Positions 7,746 to 16,412 are shown, numbered from the stretch's first letter. The stretch is DNA of 35,295 nucleotides from JBEIJQ01 sp040380145 (GCA_040380145.1 JBEIJQ010000013.1:1-35295); one strand, 5' to 3'. Notes: a model not told the origin generated them from the sequence alone. Program-made: numbers and translations.

Positions 7746-9068
7746 ATGCTGACGCCCGATTTTCTGGACCGATTTCCCGAACTTTGGAGGGGGAAAACCC
7801 TGGTAGCCATCAGCGGCGGGATGGATTCCGTGGCGTTGGCCCATCTGTTTCACGAATCGGGGCTCGATTTTGCACTGGCCCACGCCAATTTCGGGCTGCG
7901 CGGCGACGAGTCGGACGGAGACGAGGCGCTGGTGCGCGGTCTGGCCGCGCAATGGTGCGTGGAACTGTACCTGCGCCGGTTTACCGGGCCCGAGTTTGCG
8001 GAACTTCGCAAACTCGGCACGCAGGGAGCCGCGCGGCAATTGCGCTACCAATGGTTCGAGGATCTGTGCCGCACGAACGGGTATGCCCGTGTGGCGACGG
8101 CCCACCACTTGGACGACAATATCGAGACCCTGCTCTTCCATTTGATCCGGGGCACCGGCATCCACGGCCTCCTCGGCATCCCGACGGGATCGGGCGGCAC
8201 GGTTTTGCGCCCCTTCAACGAACTGCCGCGCGCGGCAATCCGGGCCTATGCCGAAGATCGCGGCCTTGTTTGGCGGGAAGACAGTTCCAACGCTTCCGAA
8301 AAATACGCCCGAAACGCCATCCGCCACCGCTTGGTGCCCTTGCTGCGCGAACTGTATCCGTCGCTCGACGCGACCATGCGCGACAACATGGCGCGTTGGC
8401 GCGAAACCGCTCATTTGTTCGACGAATCGGTGGAAAAATGGCGGCGCGAAATCGTCGAGGAAACCGCCGGGGAAAGACGCCTGCTGGTAGAGCCGCTGTT
8501 GGCCCATCCGGCCTGCAAGACCCTATTGCACGGTTTTTTGTCGGACCGCTTCAGCTCCGATCTGTGCGTCCAGGCCGAACACCTGCTGCGTTCACAGACC
8601 GGCGCCTTCGTCGAAAACGCCACGCACCGGCTGTACAGGGATCGGGCGCATCTGGTCTTGGTCCGCAAATCGGACGAGCCTCTATCGTCGGAACACCGCT
8701 GGGAAGAGAACACCTTCGAACTGGAATTTGCCCACGGACTTCTCCGGGGAGAAAAGGTCCTTTCGCTCGGCGAAAACGACCGCGCCCAAGCCGATGTGGT
8801 CCTGCTGCCCCTCGGCCAATTGCAGTTTCCCCTGACGCTGCGTAGGTGGAAGTCGGGCGACCGCTTTTGTCCGTACGGAATGAAAGGGCGTTCGCAAAAG
8901 GTGAGCGATTGGCTCACCAACGCCAAAATATCGCCGCCCGAAAAAGAACGGGTCTTCGTTCTTTGTTCGGGCGACGATATTTGTTGGTTGGTCGGCCACC
9001 GGACCGATCAGCGCTTTGCGAATGCTTCTGGCACCGGGCCATGGCTCAGGATCGCGGTGGTCCGCTAA
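7746..9068 (+). CDS. tilS: tRNA(Ile)-lysidine synthetase TilS
   Basis: A 440-residue N-type ATP pyrophosphatase that attaches lysine to C34 of the CAU-anticodon tRNA-Ile, changing it to read AUA. Visible motifs are the PP-loop SGGMDS (23-28), HANFGLRG (46-53), AHHLDDNIET (119-128), RGTGIHGL (135-142) and the tRNA-contact segment WREDSSNASEKYARNAIRH. The C-terminal TilS domain is present (LRRWKSGDRFCPYGMKGRSQ...ERVFVLCSGDDICWLVGHRTDQRF). Length is normal for the full form. It is the last gene of the plus-strand cluster and converges on the Lrp-type regulator with 18 bases between stops. Confidence 0.95.
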   Translation: MLTPDFLDRFPELWRGKTLVAISGGMDSVALAHLFHESGLDFALAHANFGLRGDESDGDEALVRGLAAQWCVELYLRRFTGPEFAELRKLGTQGAARQLRYQWFEDLCRTNGYARVATAHHLDDNIETLLFHLIRGTGIHGLLGIPTGSGGTVLRPFNELPRAAIRAYAEDRGLVWREDSSNASEKYARNAIRHRLVPLLRELYPSLDATMRDNMARWRETAHLFDESVEKWRREIVEETAGERRLLVEPLLAHPACKTLLHGFLSDRFSSDLCVQAEHLLRSQTGAFVENATHRLYRDRAHLVLVRKSDEPLSSEHRWEENTFELEFAHGLLRGEKVLSLGENDRAQADVVLLPLGQLQFPLTLRRWKSGDRFCPYGMKGRSQKVSDWLTNAKISPPEKERVFVLCSGDDICWLVGHRTDQRFANASGTGPWLRIAVVR

Positions 9069-9086
9069 GGAACCAGCGCGCGAGCA

Positions 9087-9557
9087 TCAATCGTAGAAAA
9101 AGGGCAGTACTTTGGATTCCTTGACCGTAGAAAGGGTCATCAAGGTCTTCAAGCGCTCGATTTCTTCGATCTGCGAAAGGGTCTTGAACAGAAGCTGTTC
9201 GTACGTGTGCAGGTCTTTGCAGATCACTTTCATCAGCACATCGGCCTCGCCGGTGATGATGTAGCACTCCACGATTTCGTCGATCTTTTGGATTTTTTCG
9301 AGGAAGTTATTAAGCGCGTTCTCCTTGTGCCATGCCAAGGATACCTGGATGAAGGTCTTGACGGTAAGCCCGATGGCCACGGCGTTGACCGTGGCGTGGT
9401 AACTCGTGATCACATCGAAAGATTCGAGTTTTTTCACGCGCTCCAAGGTGGGAGCCGGGGAAAGACCGATCTGTTTGGAAAGTTCGAGATTGGTGATTTT
9501 GCTGTTTTCCTGAAGGATTTTCAAGATTTTCAAGTCGATCGGATCCAAGCGGTACAT
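9087..9557 (-). CDS. Lrp/AsnC family transcriptional regulator
   Basis: A 156-residue regulator. Residues 4-62 are the AsnC-type winged helix-turn-helix (LDPIDLKILKILQENSKITNLELSKQIGLSPAPTLERVKKLE, split here by helix), and residues about 68-150 form the effector-binding RAM domain (VKTFIQVSLAW... CYIITGEADVLMKVICKD). Family members sense amino acids or related small molecules and assemble as octamers. The start at 9557 gives MYRLDPIDLKIL, the standard opening; the in-frame upstream extension to 9668 is Phe-rich and runs through AT-rich promoter sequence. Autoregulation through the long AT-rich upstream region is plausible but not shown. Confidence 0.93.
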   Translation of the reverse strand: MYRLDPIDLKILKILQENSKITNLELSKQIGLSPAPTLERVKKLESFDVITSYHATVNAVAIGLTVKTFIQVSLAWHKENALNNFLEKIQKIDEIVECYIITGEADVLMKVICKDLHTYEQLLFKTLSQIEEIERLKTLMTLSTVKESKVLPFFYD

Positions 9558-9930
9558 AACGAAAATTTTATGGTGGAAAAAAAATACGAAATCAAAGACT
9601 TCAAAAGAAAATGCAGGACATTCATCGCTGCAAAAAATAAAATAAGGAGAAGGAAAAAAGTCCGCCAAACGGATATTTGGCCTTCGGGCAGCAAAATTAG
9701 GAATATTATTTTTTTCGGAATGATTTTTTGGCTAAAAGATTTTTGTAAAAAAATAAAAGCGAAACAAATAAAAAAAAGAGCATACTGGTCGGCATTTTCT
9801 CGGAATATTATTTTGAGCAAAAGCGAAAAGGAATTGCAATTTTTTTTTTTAAGGGAAAATTATATTTCACCGAAGAGCGCATTTCTGATCCATTTTCGGA
9901 TTTTATTCGGCCTGCCGGCGATGTGGAGAC
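9558..9930. other. AT-rich intergenic region upstream of the Lrp-type gene
   Basis: About 370 bases, far richer in A and T than the flanking genes, with many A and T tracts. Such intrinsically bent DNA is a usual feature of Lrp-type promoters. No plausible coding frame was seen; the long plus-strand frame across it is antisense to real genes on both sides. Confidence 0.5.
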
Positions 9931-9963
9931 AAAAAAAGCCCCGTCCGGAAATCCGGACGGGGC
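9931..9963 (-). terminator. Intrinsic terminator of the T9SS-sorted protein gene
   Basis: An 11-bp perfect stem, 9938-9948 with 9953-9963 (GCCCCGTCCGG and its complement), with a 4-base loop. On the minus strand it is followed by seven T (9931-9937), 23 bases past the stop codon of the gene at 9987. Confidence 0.9.
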
Positions 9964-9986
9964 TTTTGTCGGAAGATCTATGGCGA

Positions 9987-10793
9987 TCAGTGGGCCACGA
10001 TGATCTTCTTGGTCACGAGCTCGGCTCCGTCGCCGAAGCTGATCGTGTACACGCCGTTGGCGAGCGTGGAAGCGTCGATGGAGAGCAGGTTGTTGCCGGC
10101 CATCAGCGGAGCGTTGCGCATTTCGACCACTTGGCCGAAGGCGTTGGCGATGGTCACCGTGTGGTTTTCCATGGTGCGAGGGGCATACACGTACACATTG
10201 GCGAAAGCGGACACCGGGTTGGGCATCACGTGGCCCACGCGGAAGGGGTTGGCGGCCGTTTCGTTGATACCCGTGCAGTTTTGGGCCTGCAGGTGGAACG
10301 CGTAGGCGAGCAGCGGACCGGGGATGGTCGTGTTCAGGAAGCCGTTGATGCTGGCGGCGATGTTCAAGGGATACACCGTTCCGGGAGCCAAGTTCGCGGT
10401 GGCAGTGGACGGGGCCGTGACGATCAGGCAGCCGATGATGGCCGGATCGTTGGCGGTGGCGGCACCGTGGAAGATGCAGTCGCCACTGTTCTGACCGTTG
10501 GCATCGGGCGAGAAGCAAGTGTACACGAAGTCACCGCTGGGGAAACCGGTGATGCCCGTGATGTTGATGGTCTGCAACGGAATGCCGTTGAAGGCGTTGG
10601 GGACCACTGCGGTGAAGGTGAACGAGAACGGCTCGCCGATGCACACGGCGATCACCGTGGTATCGGAGGTGGTGTCCTGCGGGTAAACGCCGGGAACGCC
10701 CGTGTTCGCATACTGCGGATCGGGGGCACAGGCTTGTCCGAAAGAGGTGGCCGCCAAGAGCAGGCCGGAGAAGGCAAGTAAAATACGCTTCAT
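9987..10793 (-). CDS. Secreted protein with T9SS type A sorting domain
   Basis: A 268-residue exported protein. Residues 1-20 are a signal peptide (MKRILLAFSGLLLAATSFGQ). The middle (about 21-185) is a beta-rich domain with several cysteines, without a match I can name. Residues about 188-268 are a type IX secretion sorting domain: it starts MPNPVSAFANVYVYAP, has the GQVVEMRNAPL turn and the LANGVYTISF strand, and ends TKKIIVAH. After Sec export the domain directs the protein through the T9SS pore and is normally removed, with release or attachment to the cell surface. The gene is monocistronic: it has its own -33/-7 promoter and a strong terminator, which suggests high expression. Confidence 0.88.
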   Translation of the reverse strand: MKRILLAFSGLLLAATSFGQACAPDPQYANTGVPGVYPQDTTSDTTVIAVCIGEPFSFTFTAVVPNAFNGIPLQTINITGITGFPSGDFVYTCFSPDANGQNSGDCIFHGAATANDPAIIGCLIVTAPSTATANLAPGTVYPLNIAASINGFLNTTIPGPLLAYAFHLQAQNCTGINETAANPFRVGHVMPNPVSAFANVYVYAPRTMENHTVTIANAFGQVVEMRNAPLMAGNNLLSIDASTLANGVYTISFGDGAELVTKKIIVAH

Positions 10794-10841
10794 AAAAGAA
10801 TTAGGTTAAGTGAAAAATGAAAGGTTGTGGTCAATGGACCG

Positions 10842-10872
10842 CAAAAATAGTGAACCGCCGTGAAATTTCAAA
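10842..10872 (-). promoter_or_regulatory. Promoter of the T9SS-sorted protein gene
   Basis: On the minus strand TTTG (10869-10872) is followed after 19 bases by TATTTTTG (10842-10849). This is the full Bacteroidota -33/-7 arrangement with standard spacing, giving a leader of about 40 nt. Confidence 0.7.
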
Positions 10873-10892
10873 TTCCCGCACCCGAATTTTTG

Positions 10893-11654
10893 TTAAAAAG
10901 GCGTTAAGCGAACGGTTTCGATGGGGTCGAAGACATAATCCGTCAAGTCAAGACGGACGGCGGAGGTTCCACCGAACAACGGGGCGCAATCCAGCACAAA
11001 GGCCGAAAGTTGTTTTTTGAACTCCAGGCTGCCCAGTTCGTCCGGAGCGGCCAAGTACCCCACGTGAAAAACGGAATCGGTGCTGAGACGAAAAATGGCC
11101 TCCCGCGACAAAAAGGTCTGTTGCGAGGCTTTTTGTCCGAAGGCTTCGGCCAAGGTTTTTCCCACTCCATCGGCAGCATAGACGGTCATTCCGCCGGCCC
11201 TGAACCTTTTGCCTGCCCTTGTGAAAGGGACATTGCCTTTCGATTCCATACGGTCGTTGACGAACACGAAGTGCACCGGCAGATCGGAAAACACCTGTTC
11301 GGAGACCATTCGGGCCACCGCGAGAGCGCTTTTGCGGGTGTCGGCGTCGTTTTCCACTCCGTTTTCGCAGACCATTTTCAGCACATAAGATTCGGTCGCG
11401 CCGGTTCCGACGGTGACCTGACGGTCGATGAGCACGGTGATGGGCCTGTCGGAAAAGAATCGAAGGGAGTCGCGCAAAAACTCCATCAAGGCACGGGCCT
11501 CCGGCTCGGGGAAACCGTCGGCGTAAAACAATTCGCCTTCCCCAGCACGCATGCGGGTGCCACGCGCATCACCGCACGAGGAGAACGCAAGGACGGCCAC
11601 CAGGGCCATAGATGCCCAGAAGGCGGACAGCGAAAACGGACGGGGGCGCAACAT
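10893..11654 (-). CDS. Putative lipoprotein of unknown function
   Basis: A 253-residue protein not recognised as a known family. Residues 1-27 are a lipoprotein signal (MLRPRPFSLSAFWASMALVA then VLAFSSC) with the acceptor Cys at 27, so it should be anchored in the envelope. The mature protein is a mixed alpha/beta globular domain with no obvious catalytic motif. The start at 11654 was chosen because it begins the signal peptide; the in-frame extension to 11900 overlaps the divergent transaldolase gene and its promoter. A -7 element (TACTTTTG) at 11706-11713 drives it, back to back with the transaldolase promoter. Confidence 0.75.
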   Translation of the reverse strand: MLRPRPFSLSAFWASMALVAVLAFSSCGDARGTRMRAGEGELFYADGFPEPEARALMEFLRDSLRFFSDRPITVLIDRQVTVGTGATESYVLKMVCENGVENDADTRKSALAVARMVSEQVFSDLPVHFVFVNDRMESKGNVPFTRAGKRFRAGGMTVYAADGVGKTLAEAFGQKASQQTFLSREAIFRLSTDSVFHVGYLAAPDELGSLEFKKQLSAFVLDCAPLFGGTSAVRLDLTDYVFDPIETVRLTPF

Positions 11655-11705
11655 GTAGCAGGGATCGGTCAAGTGGACGAAGATAGCGTCTGTATTTGGT
11701 CGAGA

Positions 11706-11713
11706 CAAAAGTA
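11706..11713 (-). promoter_or_regulatory. -7 element for the lipoprotein gene
   Basis: Minus strand TACTTTTG, identical in all eight bases to the -7 element of the divergent transaldolase gene at 11736-11743. The leader would be about 45 nt. Confidence 0.55.
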
Positions 11714-11735
11714 GCGATTTCCGCCCGTCAAGTTT

Positions 11736-11743
11736 TACTTTTG
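11736..11743 (+). promoter_or_regulatory. -7 element for the transaldolase gene
   Basis: TACTTTTG fits TAnnTTTG. It lies 44 bases before the ATG at 11788, and 22 bases from the mirrored element of the leftward gene. Confidence 0.55.
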
Positions 11744-11787
11744 TCCCATTGTTCGGAACCCCATTTGTAACCGGAAAAACTTCCTGT

Positions 11788-12441
11788 ATGAAATTCTTTG
11801 TCGATACGGCCAATCTTTCCCAGATCCGCGAAGCCCGCGACCTGGGCATCCTCGACGGCGTCACCACCAACCCTTCTCTGATGGCCAAAGAGGGCATCAA
11901 GGGCGAACAGGCGGTCTTGGACCATTACCGGGCGATCTGCGAGCTGGTGGAGGGCGATGTGAGCGCCGAGGTGATCGCCACGGATTTTGAGGGCATCGTG
12001 GCCGAGGGAACCCGTTTGGCCGGTCTGCACCCCAACATCGTGGTGAAGGTGCCGATGATCAAGAGCGGCATCCAAGCGATCAAGCATTTTGCCGATCGGG
12101 GCATACGGACGAACTGCACCCTGGTTTTTTCGGCCGGACAGGCCATTTTGGCCGCCAAGGCCGGGGCCACTTACATTTCCCCGTTTATCGGGAGATTAGA
12201 CGATGTTTCCTACGACGGGCTGGACCTGATCGATCAGATCGTGGGGATATACAATGTGCAGGGTTATTCCACGGAAGTGCTGGCGGCTTCGATCCGCAAT
12301 CCGCTGCACATCGTCAAATGCGCCGCAGCCGGCGCGGATGTGGTCACTTGTCCGCTATCGGCGATCACGGGACTGCTGAACCATCCTTTGACCGATATCG
12401 GGCTGGCCAAGTTCTTGGAAGACCACCGCAAATCGCAGTGA
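11788..12441 (+). CDS. Transaldolase of the fructose-6-phosphate aldolase (FSA/TalC) type
   Basis: A 217-residue class I aldolase of the small transaldolase subfamily. It has VTTNPS (25-30), the Schiff-base lysine in HPNIVVKVPM (K87), NCTLVFSAGQAILAAKAGA and the phosphate-binding ISPFIGRLDD. Small transaldolases of this length transfer dihydroxyacetone units between sugar phosphates in the non-oxidative pentose phosphate pathway, or act as fructose-6-phosphate aldolases; sequence alone does not separate these reliably. The start at 11788 gives the family opening MKFFVDTANL, while the in-frame start at 11749 would overlap the promoter. The end is 4 bases from the stop of the convergent SanA-like gene. 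Confidence 0.93.
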   Translation: MKFFVDTANLSQIREARDLGILDGVTTNPSLMAKEGIKGEQAVLDHYRAICELVEGDVSAEVIATDFEGIVAEGTRLAGLHPNIVVKVPMIKSGIQAIKHFADRGIRTNCTLVFSAGQAILAAKAGATYISPFIGRLDDVSYDGLDLIDQIVGIYNVQGYSTEVLAASIRNPLHIVKCAAAGADVVTCPLSAITGLLNHPLTDIGLAKFLEDHRKSQ

Positions 12442-12445
12442 GCGT

Positions 12446-13108
12446 TCAGGATGTTTCCAGCGGTTCGGGCTTGCCCATGATAGCGGGACGGGTCTTCAAC
12501 AGATAAACATCGAGAATGGCCTTGATGCGCGCGCCCCATTCGCGCACGATGGTCATTTGACCGCCTCGCTCCGGAAACGATGCGTTCACGGCCGCTGCCT
12601 CCAAGCCAAAGCAACGAGCCAGAAAAACGGCCCTGGGCGTATGGAAACCTTGGGAGACGATCAGGCATTTTTTTTGTCCGAAAATGTCGCGCAACCGAAC
12701 GATCGAATCCAAGGTCCGGCGGCCGCCGAAATCCATGGTGATGCAAGTGTCGGGCACGCCAAGTGCCTTGAGGGCCTTTTTCATGTCCAGCGGCTCGTTG
12801 TAGCGGTGGTTGGAATTGTCGCCGCTTACCACGATGTGGCGCACTTTTTTGATGTGGTACAAACGGGCCGCCGTGTTGATGCGGTAGGTAAAAAAAAGGT
12901 TTTCCAGACGCCCGTTCACGGATCGGCTGGTTCCCAGCACGAGGGCAACGCCGCTGGAATCGGGCACCTCGTACATGTCGTCGTAGAGGGCGTCGGAGGT
13001 CGAATAGAGCACCCAGAAATTGCCCAACAGTAGTACCGCCGCCGCTGAAACGACGGTCAGGAGGCCCCATTTCAAGAGGCTGCCCAGCATTGGACCAAGC
13101 ACAGGCAT
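12446..13108 (-). CDS. SanA/YdcF-type (DUF218) envelope protein
   Basis: A 220-residue protein with one N-terminal membrane segment (about 10-34) and a periplasmic DUF218 domain. The segment from ALVLGTSRSVNGRLENLFFT through VVSGDNSNHRYNEPLDMKKAL to LIVSQGFHTPRAVFLARCFG follows the E. coli SanA pattern closely, including the conserved polar residues of the proposed active site (S-G-D-N, E-P-x-D-M and R-T-L-D-S). SanA affects outer-membrane permeability to large antibiotics such as vancomycin; its reaction is not established. The start lies 4 bases after the dcd stop, which makes it the third gene of an operon with the SDR and dcd. Confidence 0.88.
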   Translation of the reverse strand: MPVLGPMLGSLLKWGLLTVVSAAAVLLLGNFWVLYSTSDALYDDMYEVPDSSGVALVLGTSRSVNGRLENLFFTYRINTAARLYHIKKVRHIVVSGDNSNHRYNEPLDMKKALKALGVPDTCITMDFGGRRTLDSIVRLRDIFGQKKCLIVSQGFHTPRAVFLARCFGLEAAAVNASFPERGGQMTIVREWGARIKAILDVYLLKTRPAIMGKPEPLETS

Positions 13109-13112
13109 CGGC

Positions 13113-13646
13113 TCAAAAGTTCTTCCACATCATCGAGGCCACGGGTTTGTCCGAGCGCTCGTTGTATTTCGCGTTGGTTTTTCTGTTGTAATAGTTTTCG
13201 ATGGGCCCTTCCACGGCGAAGTAGATCAACTGTCCGATGGGCATGCCCTTGTACACGCGTACGGGCAAGGTGGCCGATATTTCGAGGGTCCAATGGTTGC
13301 AGAAGCCCACATCGCCCTTTCCGGCCGTCGCGTGGATGTCTATCCCGAGGCGGCCCACGCTGGATTTGCCTTCGAGGAAGGGCACGGAGGCGTGGGTTTC
13401 GGTGTATTCTTCGGTGACTCCGAGGTACAGTACGCCGGGCATCAGCACGAAGCCCTCGTCGGGGATTTCGAAGCAGACGGTTTCGTTGGGCCGGCGGGCG
13501 TCGAGCACCTCGTCGCGGTAGGTGGCGAGCCACTTGCCGAGATGGACATCGTAGGAATTCGTGCCCAAGCAATTGCGGTCAAAGGGCTCGATCACGATCT
13601 CGCGCTTGGCGAGGCCTTCGAGGATTTTTTGATCGGAAAGGATCAT
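13113..13646 (-). CDS. dcd: dCTP deaminase
   Basis: A 177-residue homotrimeric enzyme that deaminates dCTP to dUTP, supplying the dTTP route. The active site is clear: EGKSSVGRLGI with S95 and R99, and WTLEIS with E122. The spacing matches S111, R115 and E138 of E. coli Dcd exactly. The start MILSDQKILEGL is typical. It lies 23 bases after the SDR gene and 4 bases before the SanA-like gene on the same strand. Some relatives are bifunctional dCTP deaminase/dUTPases, which sequence reading alone does not exclude. Confidence 0.94.
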   Translation of the reverse strand: MILSDQKILEGLAKREIVIEPFDRNCLGTNSYDVHLGKWLATYRDEVLDARRPNETVCFEIPDEGFVLMPGVLYLGVTEEYTETHASVPFLEGKSSVGRLGIDIHATAGKGDVGFCNHWTLEISATLPVRVYKGMPIGQLIYFAVEGPIENYYNRKTNAKYNERSDKPVASMMWKNF

Positions 13647-13669
13647 GGCGCAAAACTGCGGACCTTTTT

Positions 13670-14485
13670 TTACACAAAAAAATCGGGCATGAGAGGCATA
13701 TCGGGGTTGACCGCGTAGCGCGAAAGGTCGGTCACGCCCTCGGAGGCCAGCACCTCGTCGTCCACAAAGAAGTTGCCGGTGCTAGAACGGCTGGGCCTGC
13801 GGAGGATATAGTAGGCCGCATCGCCCATGATATCGGGAGTCCGCGACATCTGCATCATCTGGTCGCCGCCGAGCAGGTTCTGCACTGCCGCGGTGGCGAT
13901 GGTGGTGCGGGGCCACAGGGCGTTCACCGCGATCCCCTCCTCTTTGAGCTCCTCGGCCATGCCGAGCACGCACAAGCTCATGCCGTACTTGGCGATGGTG
14001 TAGGCGACATGCGGCGCGAACCACCGTGCTTCGATATTCAACGGGGGCGACAAGTTGAGGATGTGGGGATTTTCCGATTTGGCCAGATACGGGATGCAGA
14101 CCTTGGAGCACAGGAAGGTGCCCCGGGTGTTGACGCTGTGCATCAGATCGTAGCGTTTCATGTCGGTATCGACGGTCCGCGTCAAGCTGATGGCCGAGGC
14201 GTTGTTGACCAAGATATCGATGCCTCCGAAGGTTTCGGCTGCCAAGCGGACCGCCTCCACCACAGCTTCTTCGCTGCGGATATCGAGGGAAATGGGAAGG
14301 GCACGACCGCCGGCCTTTTCGATTTCCTCGGCGGCGGTGTAGATCGTTCCGGGGAGCTTGGGGTGAGGCTCGGCGGTTTTGGCGGCCACCACGATGTTGG
14401 CGCCTTCCCGTGCCAGGCGGAGGGCGATGGCCAAGCCGATGCCGCGGCTGGCTCCGGTGATGAACACGGTTTTGTTCTGGAACAT
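13670..14485 (-). CDS. SDR family oxidoreductase, HSDL2-like
   Basis: A 271-residue short-chain dehydrogenase/reductase. The nucleotide-binding motif is TGASRGIG (10-17), NNAS at 94-97, and the catalytic set is N119, S146, Y162 and K166 (YTIAK). The stretch from HILNLSPPLNIEARWF to AYTIAKYGMSLCVLGMAEE resembles human hydroxysteroid dehydrogenase-like protein 2 very closely, but the SCP2 sterol-carrier domain of the human protein is absent, as usual in bacteria. Substrate unknown; a lipid-derived hydroxy or keto compound is likely. The start at 14485 begins the Rossmann fold directly; the longer frame to 14908 is antisense to the M23 peptidase gene. First gene of the operon with dcd and sanA-like. 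Confidence 0.9.
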   Translation of the reverse strand: MFQNKTVFITGASRGIGLAIALRLAREGANIVVAAKTAEPHPKLPGTIYTAAEEIEKAGGRALPISLDIRSEEAVVEAVRLAAETFGGIDILVNNASAISLTRTVDTDMKRYDLMHSVNTRGTFLCSKVCIPYLAKSENPHILNLSPPLNIEARWFAPHVAYTIAKYGMSLCVLGMAEELKEEGIAVNALWPRTTIATAAVQNLLGGDQMMQMSRTPDIMGDAAYYILRRPSRSSTGNFFVDDEVLASEGVTDLSRYAVNPDMPLMPDFFV

Positions 14486-14596
14486 ATCGTCAAAAGGTTT
14501 CGATGGTACTGGAAGAACTAGATTCTGCACAAAAAAAGGATTTTTCTCCGAATGTCGGACAAAAGGCCCCGATTTTCTTAACTTTCGGACACCAAA

Positions 14597-14604
14597 TAAA
14601 TTTG
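14597..14604 (+). promoter_or_regulatory. -7 element for the M23 peptidase gene
   Basis: TAAATTTG fits TAnnTTTG and ends only 8 bases before the ATG at 14613, so transcription would begin at or a few bases before the start codon (near-leaderless mRNA). Confidence 0.45.
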
Positions 14605-14612
14605 CCACGCAC

Positions 14613-16400
14613 ATGCGCGCCACCGCCCTCGTTTTGTTGCTCATCGTCCTGTCCTTGGGCCTGCTGTGGGCCGTGGGTCTCCCCCATGCCAAGTCACTTC
14701 TTCCATCGTTCGGCTCAGAGATCCGACCGCTTCCGGGCGCCCCCTCTGCGCCACCCGCTCCCTTCGAAATGCCGGAAATCCCCGTCGGGTATTTTGCCCA
14801 GCCCGTGGAGCACGCCATGAAACTGTCGGGCACTTTCGGCGAGCTGCGCCCCAACCATTTCCATGAGGGCATCGACATCAAACCGCGCGAAAAGGAAGGC
14901 GAGCCCATTTATGCGTCCGCGGACGGCCATGTGGCCCGAGTCCGTACCCTGCCACGCGGTTTCGGCCATGTGCTTTACCTGGATCACCCCAACGGTTTCA
15001 CGACGATCTATGCGCACCTGAAATCCTTTTCCCCGCTTTTGCAGACCTATTTGCGGGCAGCGCAGAACACCGCCCGTTTTTTCGAAGTGGATCTTTCCCC
15101 CGACCGATTTTTTTTTTCGATAAAAAAAGGCGACCTGATCGGCTACATCGGCAATACCGGCAGCTCGAACGGTGCACATCTGCACTTCGAGATCCGCCAC
15201 ACCGAAACGGATGTTCCCGTCAACCCGCTGCTGTTCGGCTTCAACGTCGCCGATACCAAAGGCCCGGTGCCCAAATCGGTCAAGTTGTACGCACTGGACG
15301 GGAACGGCCGTGAAACAGCCTCCAAGATCTTTCCCCTGAAAAAAGCCGGGGATCGCTATGTACTGCCCCAAGACTCGATCGTGTGGAACGCGGATCGCGT
15401 GGGAATCGCCCTGCAGGTCAACGACTTGGCGGACGGGGCCAACAATGCTCTGGGGATTTACCGGCTCGAGCTGCTCGAAAACGGCCGACCCGCATTTTCA
15501 TTTGCTTTCGACGGGCTTTCCTACGATCACACGCGCTACCTCAACGCGCACATCGATTACCGGGAAGCGGGAAAGGACCAATGGTTCCACCGCTGTTTCC
15601 AACTGCCCGGCAACTTGTTGACGATTTACAGCGCCGACGAACGGCGGGGTATGTTGCCGCTGACTTCCGATAAGCCTTTGGATCTGCAGCTGACGGCCTC
15701 CGATGTTTTCGGCAACTCCGTGCAGGTGGGCCTTCGGGTGGTGCGGGGAAAAGCGCCTGTCCCGTCGGCCTCCGCTCCGGCATCGGAATTCCCGCTCGCC
15801 CACCAAGATTCGCTGCGCATCCGCAAAGACGGATTCGAAGCTTTTTTCCCTCCGGGCTCGGTGTACGAAAGCACTGGATTGAAGTACACCGTCCAGCGAA
15901 CAGCCGGCAGCGTTTCGGCCCTGCACGAACTGGCGGGCCCCTCCGCACCGGCGCACCACTGGTTCGATGTGGCCGTCCGACCGATCGCCCCGCTCGGCGA
16001 TTCTGCCCGGGCGAAGGCCGTGGTGGTGCTCAACGGCCGCAAAAGCCTCGGCGGTGTTTGGCGCGACGGTTGGCTTTGGACCAAAAGCCAGCACTTCGGC
16101 TCGTTCTCCATCGCGCTGGACGATACGCCTCCGACGATCGAATTGACCGGCCGATACAAAGGGACGCCCTTGGCCAAAGACAAAGTCGTGTTCAAGATCA
16201 CCGATGATCTGAGCGATCTGGTCCACTACTCGGCTTGGGCAGACAACGAATGGATCGTGCTGGAATACGACCAGAAAACACGCTTGTTCACTCTTCCGTT
16301 CGAAGACCGGCTCGAACCGGGCACGCACGAGATCCGTGTGGAAGCGGTCGATTGGGCGGGCAACCGCGCCGAATGGCGCGGACAGGTGGTGCGTCAATGA
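14613..16400 (+). CDS. M23 (LytM-type) peptidase domain protein
   Basis: A 595-residue exported protein. Residues 4-24 are a signal anchor or signal peptide (ALVLLLIVLSLGLLWAVGL). The M23 domain spans about 68-210, with zinc ligands H84 and D88 (HFHEGID), H135 in YAHL, and H189-L-H191 in GAHLHFEIR. All catalytic positions are present, so it should cut peptidoglycan cross-links in the periplasm or be a recent relative of one that does. There is an insertion of some 30 residues between YAHL and the IKKGDLIGYIG strand. The remaining 380 residues are beta-rich Ig-like modules. The start at 14613 was chosen for the signal sequence and the -7 element; the longer frame to 14379 overlaps the divergent SDR gene. 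Confidence 0.88.
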   Translation: MRATALVLLLIVLSLGLLWAVGLPHAKSLLPSFGSEIRPLPGAPSAPPAPFEMPEIPVGYFAQPVEHAMKLSGTFGELRPNHFHEGIDIKPREKEGEPIYASADGHVARVRTLPRGFGHVLYLDHPNGFTTIYAHLKSFSPLLQTYLRAAQNTARFFEVDLSPDRFFFSIKKGDLIGYIGNTGSSNGAHLHFEIRHTETDVPVNPLLFGFNVADTKGPVPKSVKLYALDGNGRETASKIFPLKKAGDRYVLPQDSIVWNADRVGIALQVNDLADGANNALGIYRLELLENGRPAFSFAFDGLSYDHTRYLNAHIDYREAGKDQWFHRCFQLPGNLLTIYSADERRGMLPLTSDKPLDLQLTASDVFGNSVQVGLRVVRGKAPVPSASAPASEFPLAHQDSLRIRKDGFEAFFPPGSVYESTGLKYTVQRTAGSVSALHELAGPSAPAHHWFDVAVRPIAPLGDSARAKAVVVLNGRKSLGGVWRDGWLWTKSQHFGSFSIALDDTPPTIELTGRYKGTPLAKDKVVFKITDDLSDLVHYSAWADNEWIVLEYDQKTRLFTLPFEDRLEPGTHEIRVEAVDWAGNRAEWRGQVVRQ

Positions 16401-16412
16401 GATGCTGGGCGA

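Noticed and set aside
9207..10781. Plus-strand open frame of 524 codons
   Set aside because: It is antisense to the Lrp-type gene and to the T9SS protein gene and crosses a terminator and AT-rich promoter DNA; composition (Gly, His, Val, Arg) is that of a GC-rich shadow frame.
14486..14908. N-terminal extension of the SDR protein
   Set aside because: It is antisense to the M23 peptidase gene, and the Rossmann motif begins directly at the ATG at 14485.
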